From the NCBI GenBank assembly GCA_964475205.1, contig CAYYVQ010000063.1, positions 1-16,559 of the forward strand: a stretch of DNA of 16,559 bases, given 5' to 3'. The notes under the pieces are model-generated. The model saw nothing but the letters and a program-made list of their open reading frames with translations, did no database searches and was not told the DNA's origin. Below, piece by piece: positions 7,138 to 15,108 of the stretch; position 1 is the first letter of the stretch; each line of letters begins with the position of its first letter. The translations under genes and the position numbers were made by a program. The DNA is from CAYSRM01 sp964475205. GTDB taxonomy: Bacteria > Verrucomicrobiota > Kiritimatiellia > UBA8416 > CAYSRM01.

Positions 7138-8739
7138 ATGTCATCAGACGATAAGCATTCGATATTGCGATCTTCGGCGGTTGTAAGCGGCTACACTGCC
7201 CTGAGCCGTTTGCTCGGCTTTGCCAGGGAGATTCTGATGGCGGTGGTTTTCGGAACTACCCTGGCGAAGTCGGCGTTTGATGTTGCTTTCCGGATCCCGA
7301 ACCTGTTCAGGCGTTTATTCGGCGAAGGCGCGCTTTCGGCTGCGTTTATTCCCGTTTTTTCAGACGCATTAGAGCAAGATGGCATGGAGGGAGCCAACAG
7401 ACTTGCCGGTAGAGTTTTGAGCATGATGGCGCTGATACTCGCCTCGATAGTGGCTGCCGTTGTTGCGGCGGTAACTATTGCGATTTTCATCGGAGTTCCC
7501 GACCAGAGGGCAATGGCTGTTCTCCGGCTTTTGCAGATAATGTTCCCTTACATGTTCTTTATATGTCTGGTTGCTCTGTGTATGGCTATTCTCAACACCT
7601 TCCGGCATTTCTCTGTTCCCGCGTTTACACCGGCTTTGCTGAATGTTGTGTGGATACTTGCTCTTGTTTTTGTCTGTCCGCGCCTGGGAGATGATCCCCG
7701 GCGACAGATAAACGGTATTGCCTGGGGCATCATTGCCGCGGGCGTGATTCAGCTTGCGGCGCAGATCCCTGCGCTTCTGCGGGTAGGAATTCGCCCGCAA
7801 TTTGGCCTCGATTGGCGTGATAGACGTATAAGAAAGATGCTTACGCTGATGGGCCCGGCGGCCCTGGGCATGGGCATCCTGCAAGTTAATGTCCTGGTAG
7901 ACGGCGTGTTGGCGCTGTTCGTGGGGGAATGGGCTCCTGCCACCCTGACTTATGCAGAGCGACTGATTTACCTGCCCCTGGGAGTGTTTGCCACGGCCCT
8001 GGGAACGGTGTTAATGCCTTCATTTTCCCGCAGCGCAGCCAAAGGAGATATTGAGGAGATAAGACAGACCATGGGATTTGCGTTGCGCAGTCTTTTTCTT
8101 GTTATGATCCCGGCGGCTGCCGGACTGGCAGCGCTTGCGTTCCCTATAGTTGAGCTTGCATTCAAGTGGGAACAGGGGCGGTTTGATTCCAGTTCGGCTG
8201 TGCTTACTTCCCGGGCATTAATGTTCTATGCTCCCGGTCTCGTTGCTTTTGGGGCCTTCAAGGCGCTGGCTCCGGCATTTTATTCGATGAAGGATACTCT
8301 TACGCCAATCAAGGTAGGGATACCCGTGGTTATTCTGAATTTCATTTTGAACCTTACATTTATTGCAACCTGGCCCCTGGGATACAGGCATGCCGGTCTG
8401 GCAATGGCAACTGTGTTGGCCAGCGTGGTAAACTGCCTGTGCCTGGGCTGTATTTTTCATCGCAAGGCAGGCTCTCCAGGTTGGGCGGAGGTTTTCAGAA
8501 AGGCTTCGCTGATGCTAAGCGTTGCGCTGGTCATGGCTTTTGCCGTCCACTTTATCCACCTGTTTCTGAGGGAAAGCCTGAATCCCTTGGCGTGGCCGGA
8601 GAAAATTGCACAGCTTGTTTCAGTGGGGTCGTCTATTGTTGCGGGAGTAGCTATTTACGGCGCCGGTATAAGAGTTCTGTGTCCGGGGGAATTCTGGACC
8701 GTAAGCAGGATATTTGCCCGGCGGTTGAAACGGAAGTGA
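7138..8739 (+). CDS. murJ: Lipid II flippase MurJ (MviN family)
   Basis: MurJ flips lipid II across the inner membrane for peptidoglycan synthesis. The 533-residue product is hydrophobic throughout, consistent with the 14-TM MOP-superfamily fold. The signature SRLLGFARE (23-31) leads into AFRIPNLFRRLFGEGALSAAF (50-70), which contains the key R24, R30, R59 and E63. The acidic residue usually written as DAF before this motif is missing at its normal place: the stretch reads KSAFDVAF, with D48 three positions later. The start has AGGA about 12 nt upstream. It is the third gene of lpxK-waaF-murJ. The stop is only 3 bp from the stop of a convergent gene, and no terminator hairpin separates them. 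Confidence 0.97.
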   Translation: MSSDDKHSILRSSAVVSGYTALSRLLGFAREILMAVVFGTTLAKSAFDVAFRIPNLFRRLFGEGALSAAFIPVFSDALEQDGMEGANRLAGRVLSMMALILASIVAAVVAAVTIAIFIGVPDQRAMAVLRLLQIMFPYMFFICLVALCMAILNTFRHFSVPAFTPALLNVVWILALVFVCPRLGDDPRRQINGIAWGIIAAGVIQLAAQIPALLRVGIRPQFGLDWRDRRIRKMLTLMGPAALGMGILQVNVLVDGVLALFVGEWAPATLTYAERLIYLPLGVFATALGTVLMPSFSRSAAKGDIEEIRQTMGFALRSLFLVMIPAAAGLAALAFPIVELAFKWEQGRFDSSSAVLTSRALMFYAPGLVAFGAFKALAPAFYSMKDTLTPIKVGIPVVILNFILNLTFIATWPLGYRHAGLAMATVLASVVNCLCLGCIFHRKAGSPGWAEVFRKASLMLSVALVMAFAVHFIHLFLRESLNPLAWPEKIAQLVSVGSSIVAGVAIYGAGIRVLCPGEFWTVSRIFARRLKRK

Positions 8740-8742
8740 CTT

Positions 8743-9240
8743 TCACCATTCCAGGACGTAGGTAAAGCTTTTTTCCTTTCCTGAAATGTTTTCTTGAAAG
8801 TCGCCGGTAGACAAGTCGCCGTTGTCCAGGATTCGATCTATATTCTTGAACAGATGGCGCGGGCAGTCTGGTTCTACAAGGGTAATCCCGGCAGTTAAAC
8901 CCGCTTCACTGCCTGGTCCGTCCCAGTCCCATGTTCCGCCAAGGCAGGTCGGTTCAGACCATTGGAACCGGCTTGGGAGGTAGTCGCGGACTTCGGATGG
9001 AATGACTCCTGCGCTTCTGTTGGTCGGCCAGGAGATGTTGTTCATGTTGTGCAATTTGAAAGCATTGTAAAGTTGTGTAAAATCGTTTGCCACAATTGTG
9101 CTTCGCGTATGCTGGCGGGCCTTTTGAAGAGATATCGCCGCCAGGGCGGACAGAACGCCGATAATCGCCACAACAATCATGATTTCGACTAAAGTAAAAG
9201 CGCTTTGTGCGTTGACGGAATTTGTGACGGGACTCTTAAT
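8743..9240 (-). CDS. Prepilin-like protein with type IV/II pseudopilin N-terminus, probable ATT start
   Basis: The product contains AFTLVEIMIVVAIIGVLSAL, the N-terminal methylation and cleavage motif of type IV pilins and type II secretion pseudopilins. The position before the Phe is Ala rather than Gly, a tolerated variant. The rest (about 120 residues, with WDWDGPG and two or three Cys) has no recognised domain; GspG/H-like proteins common in PVC bacteria look similar. An ATG at 9348 would give an improbable leader of about 50 residues. The ATT at 9240 lies 6 nt after AGGAGG (9247-9252) and 37 bp downstream of a promoter-like -10, and gives a 14-residue leader (MKSPVTNSVNAQSA) typical of prepilins. 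No ATG, GTG or TTG lies in frame between the AGGAGG and the motif. No secretion or pilus genes are adjacent. The start is inferred; the domain is clear. Confidence 0.85.
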   Translation of the reverse strand: MKSPVTNSVNAQSAFTLVEIMIVVAIIGVLSALAAISLQKARQHTRSTIVANDFTQLYNAFKLHNMNNISWPTNRSAGVIPSEVRDYLPSRFQWSEPTCLGGTWDWDGPGSEAGLTAGITLVEPDCPRHLFKNIDRILDNGDLSTGDFQENISGKEKSFTYVLEW

Positions 9241-9252
9241 TCGCTTCCTCCT
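9241..9252 (-). promoter_or_regulatory. Perfect Shine-Dalgarno sequence deciding an ATT start
   Basis: On the minus strand AGGAGG (9252-9247) is followed by 6 nt and then ATT (9240-9238), in frame with the prepilin motif. The frame has no standard start codon in the window where this site could act. Confidence 0.65.
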
Positions 9253-9277
9253 ACACAACAGACTTAACAATATTGAG

Positions 9278-9306
9278 ATTTTATATATAAAACACCAGGC
9301 TGTCGA
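9278..9306 (-). promoter_or_regulatory. Promoter of the prepilin-like gene
   Basis: On the minus strand TCGACA (9306-9301) is followed by a 17-bp spacer and TAAAAT (9283-9278); each hexamer differs from the sigma70 consensus by one base. Transcription would begin near 9271, inside the longest ORF and about 30 nt before the proposed ATT start, making the upstream ATG at 9348 untranscribed from this promoter. Confidence 0.55.
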
Positions 9307-9473
9307 GCCTTCATCCGGATTTTTAAACAGGAGCCGGCAGTTGAGCACGGCACGCGGGCGTAGCCATTTTTTCGTCCTTGTATTCCGTCTCCTGACGGCC
9401 AGAGTAGCAATGAATAAAAGAATTTAGCTTGACAGAATATATGGAAGGGACAAAAGTAATCCTGATCCGACAA

Positions 9474-9479
9474 TATAAT
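9474..9479 (+). promoter_or_regulatory. Possible -10 element of the FHA gene
   Basis: A perfect TATAAT stands 25 bp before the start codon at 9505. No convincing -35 hexamer lies 16-18 bp upstream, so this is tentative. Confidence 0.3.
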
Positions 9480-9504
9480 CTGCAACGCTAAGGCGGTAAA
9501 TTAA

Positions 9505-9801
9505 ATGAAATCCCGGCGGCTGAGATTGAATGGGATAGGCTCTTACAGGGGCAGATACGAGATAGAAGGAGACGTCTGCATAGGTCGCGGGCCTGAAAAT
9601 GATATTGTAATAGACGATCCAAGCATTTCCTCCACCCACTGCATTATCCGCATGGAAGAACAGGGATATGTTCTCAGCGACCTCCAATCGACCAATGGAA
9701 CCATCGTAAACGACGAGGGGGTGGAGTCGGCAACGCTTGAAGAAGGCGACAAATTGAGCCTCGGCGACATTGAGTTTGAAGTTCATCTGGCAGAAGATTA
9801 A
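9505..9801 (+). CDS. Single-domain FHA protein
   Basis: The 98-residue product is essentially one forkhead-associated domain, a phosphothreonine-binding module. The key positions are present: GR at 27-28 (CIGRGPENDIVIDDP), the S/T-H segment ISSTHC with H45, and the loop STNGT with N64-G65, ending in the strand KLSLGDIEFEV. There is no kinase, secretion or transmembrane part, so it must act as an adaptor for a phosphorylated partner encoded elsewhere. AAGGCGG lies about 8 nt before the ATG. It is divergent from the prepilin-like gene (about 265 bp between starts), but nothing shows a functional link. Stand-alone FHA proteins commonly work with Ser/Thr kinases or type VI secretion; neither is visible here. 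Confidence 0.93.
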   Translation: MKSRRLRLNGIGSYRGRYEIEGDVCIGRGPENDIVIDDPSISSTHCIIRMEEQGYVLSDLQSTNGTIVNDEGVESATLEEGDKLSLGDIEFEVHLAED

Positions 9802-10220
9802 GTCGCCTGAACATCGCGCCCCACCGGGACTTCAGCAGAGAATAAAGAAAAACAAGACCAGTCTGAACCAGGCTTCAGTGGCTCCGCAAGATAGAGGCAG
9901 GAATGTCTCCACGAGTGGTGGAGGCTTCTTCTCCTCTGCGCTTCCGTGCATATATGCGGAGCATGCGCCGTATTCCCGATTCTGCAAAAGATCGGGACAT
10001 AACTCAGGCTCTGTTCCGGGTTGTCCTGTCGGTCTCCATGGTATCGAGTTCTCCGGCTTTGCAAGCTGGGAAACTCGACTTATTAGCTGTTCAGAAATCA
10101 GGCCAACACAAAGAGTATAAAAGTGAATCAATCAACCGATAAGGGATTCCGGAAATACTCTCGCTTTTGAGAATAATATCGCTATATTATGGCGATAAAC
10201 CTATATCCGGCAGTAGAGGA
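9802..10220. other. Intergenic stretch without a recognised gene
   Basis: Several ORFs of 80-110 codons cross here in different frames, but none has a domain, a good ribosome binding site or protein-like composition. Small palindromes are present: ctccac/gtggag (about 9908-9924), cccgat/atcggg around 9975-9996 and tatcgc/gcgata (10177-10197). The word cctatatccggca at 10200-10212 also occurs at 497-509. It may be decayed mobile DNA. Confidence 0.5.
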
Positions 10221-10370
10221 ACCACGAATGAACACAAATAAAAACGAATTTCAAGAATGGTATAGGAAAATGCGCCTTCGCAGGGGATGGGGACGGAACG
10301 CGGTTCTACACCCAACTGGTGTGAAGCGATGCCTCTGTAACCCATTGTCAATTCGTGTGCATTGGTCCGG
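10221..10370. repeat. Weak fold-back repeat with degenerate cgaat/acac units
   Basis: The left part (accacgaatgaacacaaata and following acgaatt, 10221-10252) is partly the inverted complement of the right part (10349-10370, caattcgtgtgcattggtcc). The arms are diverged, so this is only a probable remnant of a dispersed intergenic repeat. An ORF starting MNTNKNEF runs through it but appears to be a by-product of the repeat. Confidence 0.35.
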
Positions 10371-10445
10371 TCTCATTTTCGAAAACAAATTGTTATCGAT
10401 TGTGCCGGCATCATTCTTGTTATTTACTCGGACAGGATGTAAGGC

Positions 10446-11675
10446 GTGAAATTTGTCCATACAGCAGATCTTCAAATAGGAGCGCGTTTTACTCTGTTTG
10501 GCGAGAAGGCTGAAATTCTGCGCGCTGCGCGTCTTTTGGCTCTCGATCACATACTTCAAATTGCCAGAGAGAACGATGTAGACGTTGTCTTAATTGCCGG
10601 TGATATGTTCGAGAGCAATCAGATAGCAAACAGTATAGTCGATAAGGCCTTCGCCATTCTGGCAGCCTATCCTGATGTGCCAATTGTGATTCTCCCCGGT
10701 AATCACGATCCTTTAACCGGCCCCGGCTGCATCTGGATGCGCAAACCCTTTGCGTCGCCTCCTCCCCATGTGACGGTATGCTCGTCGCGGACTCCTGTAG
10801 AAATTGCTGGTGCGGTCATCCTTCCTGTACCCATTACACAGAAGATTTCCTCGAAAGATCCGTCGCTGCCATTAGTAGATATGGCGGCAGACATTGATCC
10901 AGGCAAGATCAAAATTGGTATGACGCATGGCGCTCTGGCGATCGAGGGCAAGCATCAGCCCAGCGATCAGCCAATTGCGCTTGATGCGGCGACACGCGCC
11001 GGATTGGATTATCTCGCAGTCGGTCATTGGCACAAGCCGCAAACTTACGATGATGGCCGTTTATCCATGTCGGGAACACCCGAGCCGGACGACTTCGGGC
11101 AGGATTCCGGTTCAGTGTCTTTGATTGAGATATCCGCGCCGGAGAGAACACCCTCGCTCAGACGCCTCAACAGCGCAACCCTCTCCTGGCGATCAGTTAC
11201 AGTGGATTTACTTAATCGCCAGTCTACAAATGAGGTTTTCGCCGAAGCCATATCGGGAAACGATACCCCGCCCGATTCCACCGTCCTGCGCATTGAACTC
11301 AAGGGACCGGGTTCGCCTGAATATCGTGAGTCACTTGAATCGAAGATTTTTCAGTCCGCGAAAGACTATGCCGCCGTGCTGCTCGACGACAGGACATCGA
11401 CGGCGATCTCGGAGTCATTGTGGAACTCATATCTTCAAGAACATCCACTGCTGGCGCAGGTAGTCGCCGACGTCGAACGCTCAAGGTTATTCAATACCGG
11501 AACCCCTCCGGCAATTGACATATCCGGGCTGGATGAACTTACGATTAGCGAATTTCAGTCGTTTTGCAGCGATTTAAAAATCGAAGCAGACCAACTGGGT
11601 GAGGACGCATTTGAAGCCATGACCGCTCTGCTGACGTCCGAAGTCGGACAGGCAGAGAAGGAGGGTGGCGCGTAG
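10446..11675 (+). CDS. Mre11/SbcD-like DNA repair metallophosphoesterase
   Basis: The 409-residue product has the calcineurin-like phosphoesterase motifs of Mre11/SbcD nucleases in order: HTADLQIG (5-12), GDMFE (52-56), GNHD (85-88), THG with H161, and GHWH (193-196). Motif I normally reads DxH; here it is D8-L-Q10, so one metal-binding His is Gln. From memory some SbcD-like families carry this change, so loss of activity need not follow. The C-terminal part (about 230-409) is a cap and partner-binding region without recognised motifs. The GTG start has AGGA at 10434-10437, 8 nt upstream. The stop shares one base with the next gene, a Rad50-like ATPase, so the two should form a complex acting on DNA ends or hairpins. 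Whether this is housekeeping repair or defence cannot be told. Confidence 0.9.
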   Translation: MKFVHTADLQIGARFTLFGEKAEILRAARLLALDHILQIARENDVDVVLIAGDMFESNQIANSIVDKAFAILAAYPDVPIVILPGNHDPLTGPGCIWMRKPFASPPPHVTVCSSRTPVEIAGAVILPVPITQKISSKDPSLPLVDMAADIDPGKIKIGMTHGALAIEGKHQPSDQPIALDAATRAGLDYLAVGHWHKPQTYDDGRLSMSGTPEPDDFGQDSGSVSLIEISAPERTPSLRRLNSATLSWRSVTVDLLNRQSTNEVFAEAISGNDTPPDSTVLRIELKGPGSPEYRESLESKIFQSAKDYAAVLLDDRTSTAISESLWNSYLQEHPLLAQVVADVERSRLFNTGTPPAIDISGLDELTISEFQSFCSDLKIEADQLGEDAFEAMTALLTSEVGQAEKEGGA

Positions 11676-14371
11676 TGAAGCTCGATAGCATAACCTTGCG
11701 GAATACAGGCCCGTTCACCGATGCCGTGACCGTAGGACCGCTTGCGGACGGTCTCAACGTGCTGACTGCCAGGAACGAAGCAGGGAAGACGACCCTTTTG
11801 CTCGCAGCCACGCGCGCTCTGTTCGACCGGCACAACGTCTCCGGCGATGCCATAGAGCGCCTTCGTCCCGCAGGAACCAGCCTGGCACCGGAGGTGACGG
11901 TTGCCTTCACCACAGCCGAAGGCAGATTCAGAATCCACAAGACCTTTCTCAATTCCCCGGCAAGCGAACTCAGCGAGGACCGGGATGGGGAATGGCGTGC
12001 TATTGCCGATGGCGATACTGCTGACAGAAAAGTCCTGGAATTGATCGGCGGGGCCAAATCCGGGCGCGGGGCAACCAAGGCGGAACACTGGGGGCTTCTG
12101 CGTTATCTCTGGGCGCGTCAGGGCGAATCCGCTGACTGGCCAGACTGGGACGATGATGCGGGCGCGCGCATACGCACAGGCCTGGCGCAAGTGGATATCG
12201 ACCCATTGATCGAACGACTTGCCGTCCGGTTCCGTGATCTGCAGGCGGCGCAATTCACGACCACCGGTCGAGTTGCCAAAAACAGTCCGTTGCAACAGGC
12301 CCAGCAAAAGCGTGAGAGTCTTGAGACTGAGCTGGCTGATGTACGTAAAAAGATGGAACAGATCGACCAGCAGTCACAGGAACTCCTGCAACTGCGTGAC
12401 GAGTTGACGGTGAGGACACGCGAAAAAAACGCATCGGAGGAAAAGGCCAGGGCTTTGACGGAAGAACTGAAACAGGTCGAGCTTCTCCAGAAGGATTTGG
12501 AGCGATTCCAGGGCGATTTTGATTCAGCCCAAGAGAGGCTGAATGCCGTAGCCAGGGAAAAAAAGGCCCTCGAAGAAGCGAAAACTGAGCTTGAGAAGGT
12601 GGAAAAGGATCTGGTTGATTGCCAGGCCAAAGAAAAAGCGGCAAGCGAGGCGGAGAAAACCGTTCGCCAGAAGCTGGCCGATCAGCAGGAAAAAACAAAA
12701 ACGCTACAGAAGAAACTTGATAGCGCCAGAAAGCGGGAGTCGCGAATGCGTGAGATTCATGGTTTGCGCGGTGCGGAGCGCGACCTTGAAATCCTGCGCA
12801 AGAAGCTTGCCTCTGTCCATAAGCAGCAGGAGGCAGTGAATCAACTGCGCCGCAAGCGGGCCGGCTTGCCGGACGTGTCAAAACGGCAGGTGACAAAGCT
12901 TGAGCAACTGGACCAGAAGGTCCGTGAGCTAACCATCCGCGCGGAATCCGTGGGGCTGCGAGTCGAGATAACACCTGAGCAGAATGCTGCCCTTGCATCT
13001 GATCGCGACGGGAATCAAGAGTCCATTGATATTGCGGCAGGCAAAACAGCTACAGTCACCGCCACTGGCTCGCTCCATCTCAATTTGCCCAAATGGGGAT
13101 CTTTGCATATCACCAGCGGCGCGGAAGAAGCCGCGGAGATAGAGCGGCAAATCGTGGAAAGCCAAACTGCATTGGATAAGCAACTTAAGAAAACCGGCGT
13201 TGCCTCCATCAACAGCGCCCGCACAATGGTCGAGCAAATCAAGGATCTGGATAGAGAAATCAAGACCGCTGAGTCCCGACTCTCCGAACTTCTGGAGGAT
13301 TGGGACGATCCGGATAGCCTGTCCGCGGAAGTGGACAAAGCCGAGGCCGGAATTGAAAAACTGCGCGCGCAGTTGAACATTACAAAAACTGAAGAATCCC
13401 TGTCGCAAGCCGAGTTAAAGGCCGAACTGGCTGCTATTCGCACAGAGCTTGACAAAGAGGAGACCGCATTGACCGCGTTGCAGGAGGCCATCGAATCGGA
13501 GAGCAAGCGACTTGAAGCCTGCGAAAAAACAAAGGCAGAGGCGGCGACCGAAGTGAACACTATCAAGAATCGAATCGCGACTTTAAACTCGAAAATCGAC
13601 ACAATTGACGGCCGCTATCCCGACGGCATTGACGAAGCCGAAGAAAATGCCCAGGCCTTCTTCGTGGAAGCGAAGGCCCAGCTTGACGTGGCGCGCAAAA
13701 AGATGCCGCAGGACTGGGAGAAACTTGAAGCGCGGCATGATCGCGCGCTGAAAGCGGCAGAGCAGGCCGCCAGGGAACACCAGAATCTGCAACAGAAAAC
13801 CCAGAGGCTTGAAACGTTGTTGGAGCAGGCCGGATCAGAAGGATTGTACAGCCGCGAAACTACGCTGCAGGAAGCGCTTGCCGGCGCAGAAGCCGAATGC
13901 ACACGCATACAGGATCAGGCGCTGGCCGCCCGGTTCCTGAGCGGGCTGATTGACTACCGCAAGAAAGCCGCTGTGAGTACTGTTTTGAAACCTCTTGAGG
14001 ATCAGCTCAGCGCCACCTTTGCGGAGATCACAGGGGACCATAACCGCCGCGTTTTTCTTGACGAGAACCTGCATGTTGCCGGCATCGGCCGCAAGCGTCA
14101 AGAAACCTATGCATTTGATCAGCTTTCCCAGGGCGCGCGCGAACAGTTGCTTTTGGCCCTACGCGCCGCCGTCGCGTTGGAACTGGCCAAGGCTGGTCCG
14201 CAACTCCTGATTCTCGACGATGTCCTTGTCAACACCGACGCCACCCGGCAGGAAAACGTCCTTGACTTCATCGGCAACGTTGCACAGCAAGTGCAGGTCC
14301 TGATTGTCACGTGCCATGGCGAGCGGTACCGGGGGATTGGGACAAGGGTCGAGATGCAACATAATACATGA
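11675..14371 (+). CDS. Rad50/SbcC/YhaN-like coiled-coil ATPase
   Basis: The 898-residue product has ATPase halves at both ends joined by long coiled coils. The P-loop is ARNEAGKTT (32-40, K38); the first Gly of GxxxxGKT is Ala. The C-terminal half has the signature LSQG (817-820), Walker B LLILDD (D848-D849, with Asp where canonical ABC ATPases have Glu, as in YhaN-type proteins), the D-loop VNTD, and the H-loop TCHG (H881). Coiled coil spans about 190-420 and 490-775. The tip has no CxxC zinc hook; instead residues about 420-487 form a non-coiled, probably beta-rich segment (GLRVEITPEQ, TVTATGSLHLNLPKWGSLHI). The GTG start overlaps the upstream nuclease stop (TAGTG), with GGAGG about 10 nt upstream. 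It is the expected partner of the nuclease; the DNA substrate is unknown. Confidence 0.9.
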   Translation: MKLDSITLRNTGPFTDAVTVGPLADGLNVLTARNEAGKTTLLLAATRALFDRHNVSGDAIERLRPAGTSLAPEVTVAFTTAEGRFRIHKTFLNSPASELSEDRDGEWRAIADGDTADRKVLELIGGAKSGRGATKAEHWGLLRYLWARQGESADWPDWDDDAGARIRTGLAQVDIDPLIERLAVRFRDLQAAQFTTTGRVAKNSPLQQAQQKRESLETELADVRKKMEQIDQQSQELLQLRDELTVRTREKNASEEKARALTEELKQVELLQKDLERFQGDFDSAQERLNAVAREKKALEEAKTELEKVEKDLVDCQAKEKAASEAEKTVRQKLADQQEKTKTLQKKLDSARKRESRMREIHGLRGAERDLEILRKKLASVHKQQEAVNQLRRKRAGLPDVSKRQVTKLEQLDQKVRELTIRAESVGLRVEITPEQNAALASDRDGNQESIDIAAGKTATVTATGSLHLNLPKWGSLHITSGAEEAAEIERQIVESQTALDKQLKKTGVASINSARTMVEQIKDLDREIKTAESRLSELLEDWDDPDSLSAEVDKAEAGIEKLRAQLNITKTEESLSQAELKAELAAIRTELDKEETALTALQEAIESESKRLEACEKTKAEAATEVNTIKNRIATLNSKIDTIDGRYPDGIDEAEENAQAFFVEAKAQLDVARKKMPQDWEKLEARHDRALKAAEQAAREHQNLQQKTQRLETLLEQAGSEGLYSRETTLQEALAGAEAECTRIQDQALAARFLSGLIDYRKKAAVSTVLKPLEDQLSATFAEITGDHNRRVFLDENLHVAGIGRKRQETYAFDQLSQGAREQLLLALRAAVALELAKAGPQLLILDDVLVNTDATRQENVLDFIGNVAQQVQVLIVTCHGERYRGIGTRVEMQHNT

Positions 14372-14872
14372 ATATCAGTGTGGGTATACGATGGAGTTTG
14401 CGGTAGAGTTGTTTGAGAGTAAGGGCGTACGATTCCGGCGCGCGATCTGGAAACAGCGCATGTGCGAATGCGCGATTGGTTTGTGCTTGCTATACTGTGA
14501 TTTCTGATGTTTTGGCCTGATATGGTGAGCCTTTTAAGTTGCCACAATACAAGTGCTTAGGCGGAAATGTCAAATGTCAAGGATGTGATTCTGACACCAT
14601 CGCCTCCGACTGCTTATTCGACGATTCTACAGGTTGAGAACCAAGCGGAGACCTTCATCAACTTGACGCATCATATCCCCACGTTGCACTACCAATCCTC
14701 CTTAGGAAGGGACAGAGAATGGAGACGCGCAAAAACGGGGTCAAGAGAAGAATCCTCGTTGGCATACACTTAGCCCGGATTGATCACACTTTTTCGAGCA
14801 GAAACGGTTCAGAGTATTGGCAGTGTGGGTCGAAACCGTTTTGTCCGGGCGACGCTGTGTAGACACACCGCG
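14372..14872. other. Intergenic stretch without a supported gene
   Basis: No domain-bearing ORF was found. A 68-codon ORF at 14567-14773 has no recognisable features. A small hairpin gcgcat/atgcgc (14456-14473) is not followed by a T-run, so no terminator is called. cggggtca at 14736-14743 is the inverse of tgaccccg at 15661-15668, which brackets the transposase-remnant area and might be REP-like. aaacggttc and gaaaccgttt around 14805-14840 form another imperfect palindrome. Confidence 0.5.
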
Positions 14873-14953
14873 AGATCGGGCAAACCGGTTTTGGCCTGCA
14901 ATGGCTGTGCTATGGAACGTTTATGCCGGAGGATTGTGAGAAATGCGGGTTAG
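14873..14953 (+). repeat. Dispersed repeat, copy B
   Basis: This matches 124-194: agatcgggcaaaccgg, then ggcctgc, then ctatggaacgtttatgccg, aatgc and ggg(t/c)tag. It keeps 11 bp missing from copy A. The repeat lies directly downstream of the antitoxin gene on the minus strand and reaches its stop codon. Confidence 0.8.
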
Positions 14954-15105
14954 TTGAGCTTACGGGTTACGTCGTCGTCTCGATGGTGTTGAATGTACTC
15001 GTCCACAGCGACCGTGAATAGAGCGCTGCGCGTCAACTTGCGCTGCTGGGCAAATGTCTCTGCTCGAGTGAATACGTCATCAGGTATGGATATGGCTGTT
15101 TTCAT
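14950..15105 (-). CDS. Small ribbon-helix-helix antitoxin-like protein (apparently orphan)
   Basis: The 51-residue product begins MKTAISIPDDVFTRAETFAQ, followed by KLTRSALFTVAVDEYIQHH. This is the beta-strand plus two-helix pattern of ribbon-helix-helix DNA-binding proteins, specifically the MazE/VapB-like antitoxin subgroup (pattern KTAISIPDxxFxxAE). Such antitoxins repress their own promoter and neutralise a toxin encoded just downstream. Here the downstream side (below 14950 on the minus strand) holds only the dispersed repeat and no MazF- or PIN-like ORF, so the toxin is missing. A palindrome just upstream (15114-15133) could be its operator. It is too short for ordinary ORF cut-offs, but the family pattern is clear. 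It may be a remnant, a free regulator or an anti-addiction copy. Confidence 0.8.
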   Translation of the reverse strand: MKTAISIPDDVFTRAETFAQQRKLTRSALFTVAVDEYIQHHRDDDVTRKLN

Positions 15106-15108
15106 GGC

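Noticed and set aside
10189..10449. 86-codon ORF ending in a GTGA overlap with the Mre11-like gene
   Set aside because: It coincides with a dispersed fold-back repeat and has no domain. The nuclease gene has its own AGGA site, so the overlap appears accidental.
14567..14773. 68-codon ORF with aggcgg before the ATG
   Set aside because: The purine stretch is too close to the ATG to act as a ribosome binding site, and the sequence matches no family I know.
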